NCBI GenBank assembly: GCA_017509205.1
Contig: JAFWQF010000033.1
Coordinates: forward strand, 1 to 64,000
DNA length: 64,000 nt
Direction: 5' to 3'
Origin: Clostridiales bacterium
GTDB lineage: Bacteria > Bacillota > Clostridia > Saccharofermentanales > Saccharofermentanaceae
Below the pieces are notes generated by a model, which saw only the letters and a program-made list of their open reading frames with translations, was not told the origin of the DNA and ran no database searches. Positions 9,190 to 17,048 of the stretch are shown here, piece after piece (the first letter of the stretch is position 1; the number at the start of each line of letters is the position of its first letter). Made by a program: the position numbers and the translations under genes.

Positions 9190-9674
9190 AAGATTATTGC
9201 CTGCCTGTCGTCGGAATTCGGATTATCGTAGATTATACCATTCGCCTTATATTTCTTAAGGATGAAATGGGTCGTCGTGGAGAGAACGCCCTCCTGTGTG
9301 GCGATCTTCTCGGTAACGAAGTTGGCGATGTTCCTTAAGTTGCTGTCCTCGTAGATGATCATGAGATCGAATCCGCCGGACATGAGGTAGCATGCGGTTA
9401 CCTTCTCATACTTGCTTAAGATCTGGGCAATGTGGTCATAGCCTTTGTTCTTGATGGGTGCGATCCTGACCTCGATCATGCCGATGCAGTTGTCGGGTGC
9501 GATCTTTTCCCAGTTGATTATGGTCGAATAGCCGAGGACTATGCCGTCGTCCTTGAGGCGCTTGATCTCCTTTTCGACCTCTTCGGAAGTGGTTCCCAGC
9601 ATGACGGCGATCTCTTCGGCTGACAGCCTGGCATTATTTTCTATAACTCTAAGTAATTCGATATCGTCGATCAT
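9186..9674 (-). CDS. Lrp/AsnC-family transcriptional regulator
   Basis: About 162 aa from the ATG encoding MIDDIELLRVIENN. This start is preceded by AAGGAAGG at good spacing, whereas the longer open frame begins inside a terminator-like hairpin. An N-terminal winged HTH (AEEIAVMLGTTSEEVEKEIKRL) is followed by a RAM/ligand-binding ferredoxin-like domain (IGMIEVRIAP…VTACYLMSGGFDLMII). Such proteins form dimers to octamers and respond to amino acids. First gene of the operon with the aminotransferase and prfB. Confidence 0.92.
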   Translation of the reverse strand: MIDDIELLRVIENNARLSAEEIAVMLGTTSEEVEKEIKRLKDDGIVLGYSTIINWEKIAPDNCIGMIEVRIAPIKNKGYDHIAQILSKYEKVTACYLMSGGFDLMIIYEDSNLRNIANFVTEKIATQEGVLSTTTHFILKKYKANGIIYDNPNSDDRQAIIL

Positions 9675-9701
9675 ATGAACCTTCCTTTCAAAAATGAAAA
9701 T

Positions 9702-9727
9702 CTCCCGCATAATTTCTTATGCGGGAG
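9702..9727 (-). terminator. Hairpin between malic enzyme gene and lrp
   Basis: Perfect 11-bp stem CTCCCGCATAA/TTATGCGGGAG with a 4-nt loop, followed on the minus strand by ATTTTCATTTTT. It probably terminates the malic enzyme transcript. A TATAAT on the same strand lies immediately upstream (rc of 9730-9735), so an lrp transcript starting there would carry the hairpin in its 5' leader just before the ribosome site. Confidence 0.75.
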
Positions 9728-9758
9728 ACATTATACCATTAATTATAAATTATTAAAA

Positions 9759-10931
9759 TCAGATACGGGCAACGCCTGTGTCACGTGCAGCCTGAGCAAC
9801 AGCAGCAGCAACTGCCTTTCCGACTCTTGCGTCGAATGCGTCAGGAAGGATGTAATCAGGGTTGAGCTCAGAATCGGAAACGATGCCTGCGATAGCGTTT
9901 GCGGCAGCGATCTTCATCTCGTCATTGATATCGGAAGCTCTTACGTCGAGAGCACCGCGGAAGATACCGGGGAAAGCAAGAACGTTGTTGACCTGGTTCG
10001 GGAAGTCGGAACGGCCTGTAGCCATGACCTTAACGCCTGCCTTCTTAGCTTCGTCAGGAAGGATCTCAGGTACGGGGTTAGCGCAAGCGAAAACAACAGG
10101 ATCCTTAGCCATTGTAGCTACCATGTCTGCTGTGAGAACGCCGGGAGCGGAAACACCGATGAATACGTCAGCACCAACGATAACGTCAGCGAGAGCGCCG
10201 GCCTTCTTCTCAGGGTTGGTGATCTTAGCCATCTCTTCCTTAGCGGGATTGAGTCCTTCTCTTCCCTCATAGATAGCGCCCTTACGGTCGCAGAGGATAA
10301 CGTTCTTGAGGCCTCTGGAGATGAGGAGCTTTGTGATTGCCGTAGCAGCAGCGCCTGCGCCGTTAACTACAACGTGGATGTCTTCCATCTTCTTGCCAAC
10401 GATCTTGAGAGCGTTTGTAAGACCTGCAAGTGTGATGACTGCTGTACCGTGCTGGTCATCGTGGAAGATCGGAATGTCACATCTTTCCTTGAGCTTCTTC
10501 TCGATCTCGAAGCAGCGGGGAGCTGAGATGTCCTCGAGGTTTACGCCGCCGAAAGAACCTGCGAGAAGAGCAACTGTGTTAACGATCTCGTCAACGTCCT
10601 TAGAACGGATGCAGAGAGGGAATGCGTCAACGTCGCCGAAAGCCTTGAACAGAGCGCACTTACCTTCCATAACCGGCATACCTGCTTCAGGTCCGATGTC
10701 GCCAAGACCCAGAACTGCGGTACCGTCTGTAACAACAGCTACGAGATTGTGTCTTCTTGTGTACTTATATGAGAGATCAACGTCCTTCTGAATAGCAAGA
10801 CAAGGCTCGGCAACACCCGGTGTATAAGCGATTGCGAGTTCTTCCTTGGTGCCTACAGGAGCCTTAGCGATAACTTCGATCTTACCTGCCCACTGCTCAT
10901 GCATCTGCATAGCCTTCTCTTTGACGTCCAT
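9759..10931 (-). CDS. NAD(P)-dependent malic enzyme
   Basis: 390-aa short bacterial malic enzyme that oxidatively decarboxylates malate to pyruvate in the cytoplasm. Landmarks are the N-terminal LAIAYTPGVAEPCLAI, the metal/substrate region VTDGTAVLGLGDIGPEAGMPVMEGK, FHDDQHGTAVIT with the metal-binding Asp pair, and the Rossmann motif VVNGAGAAATAI. The length is usual for Firmicutes forms without the phosphotransacetylase extension. It starts after CGGAGG, has its own promoter with an inverted repeat over the -35, and ends before a strong hairpin. NAD versus NADP preference cannot be read with confidence. Confidence 0.95.
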   Translation of the reverse strand: MDVKEKAMQMHEQWAGKIEVIAKAPVGTKEELAIAYTPGVAEPCLAIQKDVDLSYKYTRRHNLVAVVTDGTAVLGLGDIGPEAGMPVMEGKCALFKAFGDVDAFPLCIRSKDVDEIVNTVALLAGSFGGVNLEDISAPRCFEIEKKLKERCDIPIFHDDQHGTAVITLAGLTNALKIVGKKMEDIHVVVNGAGAAATAITKLLISRGLKNVILCDRKGAIYEGREGLNPAKEEMAKITNPEKKAGALADVIVGADVFIGVSAPGVLTADMVATMAKDPVVFACANPVPEILPDEAKKAGVKVMATGRSDFPNQVNNVLAFPGIFRGALDVRASDINDEMKIAAANAIAGIVSDSELNPDYILPDAFDARVGKAVAAAVAQAARDTGVARI

Positions 10932-10983
10932 AAATGTACCTCCGTATAAAAACTTGTATGGAACTGTTAAATCAAGCGTAATT

Positions 10984-11017
10984 ATCTTATTTTAAAACCA
11001 CGTGAAATACAATCACG
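10984..11017 (-). promoter_or_regulatory. Malic enzyme promoter with inverted repeat over the -35
   Basis: TTGTAT and TAAGAT are spaced 17 bp on the minus strand. The -35 lies inside the loop of the inverted repeat CGTGA-N7-TCACG (11001-11017), a natural position for an operator. The factor is unknown. Confidence 0.6.
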
Positions 11018-11033
11018 CGAAGTGCAATAAAAG

Positions 11034-11843
11034 TTAACCTATTTTGCCCTCTTTTTCGGGTGAAATCTCAGGGTGCTCCTTCGCGTCCCTCATTGCGCTG
11101 TAAGCCATGCCCGCATATCTGCCGAAGGAAAAGGTTATCCATGTCGAAAATGCGGACGAAAGGATATAGAACGTGGTATTTGAAACAAACGATGTCAGGC
11201 CCGCGATTCCGTCCGTAAAGAAGAACACCAGAACGATAAGCACCAGGCTCCTCATATGCGCGGAATAAAAGCCTCTCGTAAGCTTTACGACATAAGGGAT
11301 CGAGCTGAACATACCCTTATCACCGAGCAGATAACATGCCGGCGCCGTAAACAGGAACGGGAATCCGATGAAGAAGAACAGCAGGAAATTTGAGCTGATC
11401 AACATAAAAGGTATTGAAACCGCCAGATAAAACAACGTCAGAAGCAGAAATTTCTTGAGGATGGCGCCTGTCTTGGGGAGCTCTTCCCCGCTCTCAGATA
11501 CGCCGATCTCCTTGGCCTTCTTCTGGGAACGCAGATATCTTGCATAAAGGCCCGAATAGAGAACGCCCATGACGAACGTCAAAAACAATGCCAGGAATGC
11601 CGTAACGAGGAAAATTATGTTTCCTGTCGTGATCGGGAGCGTTGCCGGCAGCTGATCAGGCGTCTTTGCAGACTCATAAGTGGTTATCCATGTATTAAGC
11701 CATGTGAAATCGGTATCCGAATACGGATTGAACATGACCGCACAGCGTGCGATCACGCAAAACAGGAACATAAACCTTACGCCCCATTTGCAGTCTATAT
11801 CATCTATGTTTAGCAGTCTTTCGAAAACTTTGAAGATAATCAT
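11034..11843 (-). CDS. Polytopic membrane protein of unknown function
   Basis: About 269 aa with some five to six hydrophobic segments: FMFLFCVIARCAVMF, IIFLVTAFLALFLTFVM, FLLLTLFYLAVSIPFML, LLFFFIGFPFLFTAP, SLVLIVLVFFF and a weaker one near the C-terminus. The two loops carry basic residues and the tail is charged (AKEHPEISPEKEGK). I do not recognise a family; the layout recalls DUF975-type integral membrane proteins but no diagnostic motif is visible. An ATG at 11843 is preferred to the TTG one codon upstream. A TATAAT lies only 8 bp upstream and there is no good ribosome site, so the mRNA may be almost leaderless. Confidence 0.7.
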   Translation of the reverse strand: MIIFKVFERLLNIDDIDCKWGVRFMFLFCVIARCAVMFNPYSDTDFTWLNTWITTYESAKTPDQLPATLPITTGNIIFLVTAFLALFLTFVMGVLYSGLYARYLRSQKKAKEIGVSESGEELPKTGAILKKFLLLTLFYLAVSIPFMLISSNFLLFFFIGFPFLFTAPACYLLGDKGMFSSIPYVVKLTRGFYSAHMRSLVLIVLVFFFTDGIAGLTSFVSNTTFYILSSAFSTWITFSFGRYAGMAYSAMRDAKEHPEISPEKEGKIG

Positions 11844-11851
11844 CAACCGCT

Positions 11852-11857
11852 ATTATA
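11852..11857 (-). promoter_or_regulatory. TATAAT box very close to the membrane-protein start
   Basis: A consensus -10 ends 8 bp before the ATG, with a poor TATTTT 17 bp further up. If used, the transcript would have a leader of only a few bases. Confidence 0.4.
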
Positions 11858-11905
11858 CGACAAAAAGAGGAACAAAAATAATCAGATATATTTATTATAT
11901 TCTTG

Positions 11906-11914
11906 TGATAGAAT
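11906..11914 (+). promoter_or_regulatory. Extended -10 promoter of the glutamine synthetase gene
   Basis: TGA-TAGAAT reads as an extended -10 with no good -35. An AAGGACGGG ribosome site follows just before the ATG at 11950. Confidence 0.5.
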
Positions 11915-11949
11915 TTATTCGGTATTTTTTCATTTAAGGACGGGACAAA

Positions 11950-13860
11950 ATGATTGATTTTCATGTAATTCCGGATCTGCTCTATGTTATCCCCACGGAC
12001 AAACATTCAGCATCCGAGCTAAAAGCGGTTCTCACAGCACATCCCGAAGTCAGGTTCGTATCTCTCGCAGCAGTCGACCTTATGGGCAACGATACCGACG
12101 AGAAGATACCGATAGCTGATTTCATCTCAAACATCGACGATTACCTCGAAGGAAAGGCCGTCCAGACCGACGGTTCCTCAGTTGTACTTCCCGGGATCGC
12201 TACACTCAATGACGGTAAGGTCGACCTTATCCCCGACCCGGAAGTCATCTGGTACATCGACTATAACTACGAGCACATCGATCTGGCCACGGGAAAGCCC
12301 GTAGGAACACTGAGGATCCCCTCTTTCCTTCACCACAACGGCGAAGAGGTCTGCTCCAGATCGATCCTTCGCAGAAGCACTGCAAATTTCGAGGAAAAGG
12401 TTAAGGAAATGTTCCTTTCAAATCCTTCCCTTTGCTCACAGTACGGCTTTACACCCGATCAGCTCGACAGGATCATGCTGATCACGGCCACAGAGCTCGA
12501 ATTCTGGGTCAATTCACCCGACGAGATCATCAGCACAGAGCAGCTCTCAATCTCACAGGAGCTTAAGGAATCCTACTGGAAGCGTACAAAGGGCGTCGTA
12601 AGGACAGCTCTTGAGCAGGTCATCCTCATGCTCGAAAAGTACGGCTTCGGTCCCGAGATGGGCCACAAGGAAGTCGGCGGCGTTAAGGCCTCCCTCAACT
12701 CTTCCGGTGAGTTCCATTTCATCATGGAGCAGCTCGAAGTCGACTGGAAGTATTCCGGTGCAAGACAGGGTGCAGACTATGAGCTCATCGCAAGGATCCT
12801 CATCAAGGAGATCTTCCGTCTCCACGGCTTAGACGTCAGCTTCAATGCAAAGCCCCTTCCGGGTGTTGCAGGTTCAGGTGAGCACACCCACGTAAATGCT
12901 GTTGCTTATCTCAAGAACGGCAAGAAGATCAACCTCTTCTCACCCGAAGATCCCGGATCTGATTTCCTCAGCGTATTCGGATGGGGATGCCTTTTCGGTA
13001 TCATGAAGAACTATTCAAGGGTCATCAACCCGTTCGTATCAGCAACAACTGACGCATTTGAAAGACTTACACCCGGTTTCGAAGCACCCACTCACTGCGT
13101 AGCTTCCATCGGCAAGGACGTTAAGACACCTTCTAGAAACAGATCAGTCCTCTTAGGTCTTGTCAGGAGCGAAGACAACAAATACGCAACACGTTTCGAG
13201 CTCCGTGCTCCGAACCCTCACACGAATACATATCTCTGCCTCTCAGCCGTATATCAGGCAATGCTCGACGGCATCGATTACGCGATCGGTTCAGGCAAGG
13301 ATACAAAGACTCTCGAAGCTGAGTTCTGCAAGCCTTACGGAACACCGAGCGACTATCTGCTCGCTGACAGGCTCTACAGATGCGAAGACGATATCTTCGA
13401 GGATATGGATTCCAACGAGAGAGACAGACTCTTCGGCACACCTGCCGCTACGGTATTTGATTCGATCAGCCCTCTCAAGGATTCTGATGTCGCAGAAATC
13501 TTAAACCGCGACGACGTATTCTGCACAAGCCTTGTCGATTCCTACTATCAGGCAATGCTCGTACGCTGGGAGATGGAACTTCTGCAGAAGATCATTCCCG
13601 CAAACCTCTCCACATTAAGGAGCATCACGAGAAACGAAGAGGGCGAATGCGCTTACGACGGACGTCTCTGGAATGACATTACTGATCTCAAGAACCTTCT
13701 CGGCAAGGACACCGGCGAGAAGCAGTCCATCTTCACTCGCATCAAGGCTGCAGTTAAGGCCAACGACTGGGCTAAGACTTCCGAGTATCAGCTGGCAATG
13801 AAGAACGCCATGACTGAACTTCGTACGAAGTACAAGGCTTACTGTGAGAACCAGATCTGA
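11950..13860 (+). CDS. Divergent glutamine synthetase (636 aa)
   Basis: Glutamate–ammonia ligase family, ATP-dependent. Recognisable active-site blocks are TATELEFW (metal Glu pair), MGHKEVGG, FNAKPLPGVAGSGEHTHVN (the substrate/metal His), PGFEAPTH…SRNRS and RFELRAPNPHTNTYL. The length lies between GSI (about 450) and GSIII (about 700): there is an N-terminal beta-grasp-like part with VDLIPDPEVIWYIDY, and a long helical C-terminal extension of about 150 residues (from about DIFEDMDSNERDR) not seen in GSI. It is the only plus-strand gene in the first 53 kb and ends in a bidirectional terminator. It probably assimilates ammonia, though activity on glutamate rather than another acid is inferred. 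Confidence 0.85.
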   Translation: MIDFHVIPDLLYVIPTDKHSASELKAVLTAHPEVRFVSLAAVDLMGNDTDEKIPIADFISNIDDYLEGKAVQTDGSSVVLPGIATLNDGKVDLIPDPEVIWYIDYNYEHIDLATGKPVGTLRIPSFLHHNGEEVCSRSILRRSTANFEEKVKEMFLSNPSLCSQYGFTPDQLDRIMLITATELEFWVNSPDEIISTEQLSISQELKESYWKRTKGVVRTALEQVILMLEKYGFGPEMGHKEVGGVKASLNSSGEFHFIMEQLEVDWKYSGARQGADYELIARILIKEIFRLHGLDVSFNAKPLPGVAGSGEHTHVNAVAYLKNGKKINLFSPEDPGSDFLSVFGWGCLFGIMKNYSRVINPFVSATTDAFERLTPGFEAPTHCVASIGKDVKTPSRNRSVLLGLVRSEDNKYATRFELRAPNPHTNTYLCLSAVYQAMLDGIDYAIGSGKDTKTLEAEFCKPYGTPSDYLLADRLYRCEDDIFEDMDSNERDRLFGTPAATVFDSISPLKDSDVAEILNRDDVFCTSLVDSYYQAMLVRWEMELLQKIIPANLSTLRSITRNEEGECAYDGRLWNDITDLKNLLGKDTGEKQSIFTRIKAAVKANDWAKTSEYQLAMKNAMTELRTKYKAYCENQI

Positions 13861-13887
13861 TAAAGATCACACAAAAGCAAAATTAAA

Positions 13888-13910
13888 GGGGGTGCGAACT
13901 TCGCACCCCC
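13888..13910. terminator. Bidirectional terminator between convergent glutamine synthetase and aquaporin genes
   Basis: Perfect 10-bp stem GGGGGTGCGA/TCGCACCCCC with a 3-nt loop. On the minus strand it is followed by TTTAATTTTGCTTTT; on the plus strand by a weaker TTATCATATA. Confidence 0.9.
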
Positions 13911-13954
13911 TTATCATATATCAATCCGGTCGGGGATCAAAAATGACTTGTTTA

Positions 13955-14641
13955 TCAGCCCTTCTTACCAGCGAGGAACTTGTAGCAGAAAGCTGCAAGA
14001 GCTGCACCGATGAAAGGTCCTACGATGAAGACCCAGAGGCTTGAAAGAGCAGCACCGCCTGCGAAGAGTGCAGGTCCGATGGATCTTGCAGGGTTAACAG
14101 ATGTACCTGTAAGACCGATGCCGAGGATGTGTACCATAACGAGTGAGAAACCGATTACGACACCACCGAAAGAACCATGCTTGTAATCACCGTCTGTAAC
14201 GCCGAGGATTACGAGAATGAAAATGAATGTGAGGATAACCTCAACGATAAGGCCTGCGCCGATGTTTCCGTTAACGCCGCCGAGTCCGTTTGAGCCGAGA
14301 CCGCCTGTAGCGTCCGTAATTCCGCCCATACCGAAGATAGCCTTAAGAACAGCAGCACCTAAGATGGCACCGATGGTCTGGGAAACAAAATAAAGGCCGA
14401 AATCCTTTGCGTTCATTCTACCTGAGATCAGGCAAGCGAGTGAAACTGCAGGATTGATGTGGCATCCGGAGATATTGCCTACGCAATAAGCCATACCAAC
14501 GATTACGAGACCGAAAGCAAATGCGGTGGTAAGATATCCTCCCCACTTGTCACAGCCGGTCAACATAGCTGTTCCACAACCGATAAGAACAAGAGTGAAT
14601 GTACCGATGCACTCGGCAACATACTTCCTTAAATCTTCCAT
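13955..14641 (-). CDS. Aquaporin (MIP family, AqpZ-like)
   Basis: About 228-aa membrane channel with six hydrophobic helices and the two half-helix motifs HINPAVS and VNPARSIGPAL. NPARS rather than NPARD in the second motif and the compact loops favour a water channel of AqpZ type over a glycerol facilitator. AGGAGG lies 12 nt before the ATG at 14641; a GTG at 14650 in the same frame is only 3 nt from it and is less likely. Monocistronic, convergent with the glutamine synthetase gene; purM lies 58 bp upstream on the same strand. Confidence 0.92.
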   Translation of the reverse strand: MEDLRKYVAECIGTFTLVLIGCGTAMLTGCDKWGGYLTTAFAFGLVIVGMAYCVGNISGCHINPAVSLACLISGRMNAKDFGLYFVSQTIGAILGAAVLKAIFGMGGITDATGGLGSNGLGGVNGNIGAGLIVEVILTFIFILVILGVTDGDYKHGSFGGVVIGFSLVMVHILGIGLTGTSVNPARSIGPALFAGGAALSSLWVFIVGPFIGAALAAFCYKFLAGKKG

Positions 14642-14698
14642 AAGATTCACCGTCCTCCTTTAATGATTCCGAGACGGTGAACTATGGCCGTCCCTTAA

Positions 14699-15874
14699 TT
14701 AATTATATACAAATTCCTCGCCGTGGGATTTAATTATGACTTCATTTGTATTACCATTTGAAGACTTTTCGACGTGGCCGACAATCCTGGAATCAATGTT
14801 GAATGAAGATGCGATATCCATGATGCCCTGAGCTTCCTTTTCATCAACATAGAACTCGATCCTGTGACCGCAGTTGAATACCTGGAACATCTCCTTCATC
14901 GGGATCTCGCCTGACTCATAGATTGCAGCGAAAAGCGGAGGAAGTTCGAAGAGATTGTCCTTAACGTACCTTACGCCGTTGCCGAAATCCCTGCACTTAG
15001 CCTGTCCGCCGCCCGTGCAGTGGATGATGCCGTGGATCCTCTCCCTGCCTCCTTCGAGAACCTTGGAGATTACGGGCAGGAATGTTCTTGTGGGAGCAAG
15101 GATTGCCTCACCTACGGTAACGTCAGCTCCGGGGAGCTTGTCGGTAAGACGGAATTTTCCGCAGTAAGCCTTGTCTGCGGGAACCGTATCGGAAAATGAC
15201 TCCTTGAAATTCTCATAGTAGTACTTGGAAAGCAGCATGTGACGTGCAGCCGTAAGACCGTTGGAAGACATGCCTGAGTTGTATGCTGACTCATATGTTG
15301 CCTGGCCGAAAGAAGCGAGGCCTACGATGACGTCACCGGGCTTGATGTTTGCCGCATTGATGACATCTGATCTCTTTGCTCTTGCAACGATCGTGGAGTC
15401 AACGATGAGTGTTCTTACGAGGTCGCCAACGTCAGCTGTCTCGCCGCCGCACATCGTGATTCCGATGCCGAGGTCAGCAAGCTTTGCGATGATCTCATCG
15501 TAACCTTCGATAACCTTTGCGATGGCCTTTCCGTCAACGAGGTGTGCGTTACGGCCGATCGTGTTGGAAAGCATGAGATTGGAAGTAAGACCTACGCATG
15601 CGAGGTCATCTGTGTTCATGACGAGAGAGTCCTGTGCAAGGCCCTTGAACCAGTCGTAGCTGCCGGTCTCCTTGTACATGAGATATGCAACGGAGGATTT
15701 TGTTCCAGCACCGTCAGCATGGATAGCCGTGCAGTAATCAGGATCGCCTGCGATGTCATCGATCAGCTTGCAGAATGCACCGGGGAAAGCACCTTTAGAC
15801 TGGTTCTTTACCGCTGCCTTTACCTCATCCTTCGTGGGTGAAACGCCTCTGCTCAAGTAAGATTCTGCTGACAT
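14699..15874 (-). CDS. purM: Phosphoribosylformylglycinamidine cyclo-ligase, Bacteroidetes-type
   Basis: AIR synthase: ATP-dependent closure of the imidazole ring in purine synthesis. The protein is 391 aa, longer than the usual 340-350. Blocks HADGAGTKSS, AQDSLVMNTDDL, MCGGETADVGDLVRT, ASFGQATYE and VFNCGHRIEFYV place it with the PurM form I know from Bacteroides rather than the common Firmicutes form. No other pur gene lies beside it. It starts after GGGAGGT, 40 bp downstream of the RNase P RNA 3' end with no terminator between, so it may be transcribed from the rnpB promoter. Confidence 0.9.
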   Translation of the reverse strand: MSAESYLSRGVSPTKDEVKAAVKNQSKGAFPGAFCKLIDDIAGDPDYCTAIHADGAGTKSSVAYLMYKETGSYDWFKGLAQDSLVMNTDDLACVGLTSNLMLSNTIGRNAHLVDGKAIAKVIEGYDEIIAKLADLGIGITMCGGETADVGDLVRTLIVDSTIVARAKRSDVINAANIKPGDVIVGLASFGQATYESAYNSGMSSNGLTAARHMLLSKYYYENFKESFSDTVPADKAYCGKFRLTDKLPGADVTVGEAILAPTRTFLPVISKVLEGGRERIHGIIHCTGGGQAKCRDFGNGVRYVKDNLFELPPLFAAIYESGEIPMKEMFQVFNCGHRIEFYVDEKEAQGIMDIASSFNIDSRIVGHVEKSSNGNTNEVIIKSHGEEFVYN

Positions 15875-15913
15875 GCCAATTACCTCCCAAAATGTTCAAC
15901 AATTATGTTTTCA

Positions 15914-16252
15914 CGCAGACCGGTAAGCCGGGTTCTGTATATGACAATCATCTATCTAGGCCATGCATTTCTGCAAGGCTCAAGCCGTCTCCTCAGGCCC
16001 GCGGACCACGGTTAAGCCTGTTTCCTCGACGTTGCTCCGGATGGGGTTTACAAGGCCGCTAAGTCTCCAAAGCGCCGGTGAGCTCTTACCTCGCCTTTTC
16101 ATCCTTACCCTTGCGGGCGGTTTCCTTTTCTGTTGCACTTTCCTTAAAGTTGCCTTCACCGGGAGTTGCCCGGCATCCTGTCCTGCGGAGCCCGGACTTT
16201 CCTCATGCGCCGGACTTTCGCCCGATGGCGCCCGCGATTGTCTCGGTCTGCG
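15914..16252 (-). ncRNA. rnpB: RNase P RNA, class A
   Basis: Catalytic RNA that matures tRNA 5' ends. On the minus strand the 5' conserved block GAGGAAAGTCCGGGCTCC and the 3' block ACAGAACCCGGCTTAC are both present, as expected for bacterial RNase P RNA. The ends pair as helix P1 (CGCAGACCG with CGGTCTGCG), which sets the limits at about 339 nt. A TATAAT at the rc of 16266-16271 fits a transcription start a few bases before P1. No U-rich terminator follows; purM begins 40 bp later. Confidence 0.95.
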
Positions 16253-16265
16253 GGAAAACAAGATT

Positions 16266-16294
16266 ATTATACTAAAACACCTGTTAAATAACAG
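16266..16294 (-). promoter_or_regulatory. rnpB promoter with a 14-bp palindrome at the -35 position
   Basis: TATAAT lies about 8 bp before the RNA start. The -35 region (CTGTTA) is half of a perfect palindrome CTGTTA-TT-TAACAG at 16281-16294, which also overlaps the stop codon of the upstream gene. The palindrome could be an operator or chance. Confidence 0.5.
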
Positions 16295-17048
16295 AAGCCT
16301 TTTCGTTGTTATAATTCACAATAAAATTGAGGCTCGGGAACTGCGAAGACAGCCTTTCTTTAAGTTTTGGCAGATAGATCTGCTCGGTTGCGGAATGTCC
16401 CGCTATTACGGTGTTAATGCCGCACTCCTCAAGCTCAACACAGATGTGATGCTTGATCTCGCCCGAGAGCACAGTGTCCGCTCCGCTCTTTAATATCGCG
16501 GGGATGCTGTCCTCATCGAAAGCACCGCCCTGAACGAAGATCTTTGAGACCTTGCTGTCAGGCTTGTTTATGGTGATTATGCCGCTGGCACCCAGGTCTA
16601 TTTGAACCCTTGATGCAAACTCCTTAAGAGTCTCTTCCTTCTGTTCGTAGATGATGCCGCACCCTGTGCCGTCAAGATGCGAAGGCTCTTCAGCACCCAG
16701 TGCAGATGCGATCGCAAGGTTTCCGAATTCATCGGTCATGTCAAGATTAGTGTGGCAGGCATAGCATGAAATGCCGCTCCTGATAAGATTTGTAAGGAGT
16801 CTTCCCTTGTATGTCTCTGTGCTGAGAGTCTTTATCCCGCCGAATATTATCGGGTGATGCGTGATGATGAGATCCGCACCGTTCTGTCTGGCGCATTCGA
16901 CTGCCTTTCCGGTGAGATCGAGAGAAAGTACGCAGGCGGTCACAGCCCTTTCAGGCTCTCCTGCCATGATTCCGACGTTGTCATAATCCAAAGCATTCTC
17001 TCTCGGGAAACACTGGTCCAGAAATCCCGTAACATCACTGATCTTCAT
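16284..17048 (-). CDS. Nif3-like dinuclear metal-centre protein (DUF34)
   Basis: 254-aa Nif3/YqfO family protein that forms a hexameric ring with a dinuclear metal site. Metal ligands are visible in IITHHPIIFGG, CYACHTNLD and INTVIAGHSATEQ. The exact reaction in cells is not settled in the literature. It overlaps the upstream methyltransferase trmK by 14 bp, the usual Firmicutes pairing. It lacks the PII-like insertion of the longer YqfO forms. Confidence 0.93.
   Translation of the reverse strand: MKISDVTGFLDQCFPRENALDYDNVGIMAGEPERAVTACVLSLDLTGKAVECARQNGADLIITHHPIIFGGIKTLSTETYKGRLLTNLIRSGISCYACHTNLDMTDEFGNLAIASALGAEEPSHLDGTGCGIIYEQKEETLKEFASRVQIDLGASGIITINKPDSKVSKIFVQGGAFDEDSIPAILKSGADTVLSGEIKHHICVELEECGINTVIAGHSATEQIYLPKLKERLSSQFPSLNFIVNYNNEKASVI

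Noticed and set aside
7999-10526. Long plus-strand frames (284 and 283 codons) opposite the aminotransferase and malic enzyme
   Set aside because: Antisense shadows of well-supported genes, without ribosome sites or recognisable domains.
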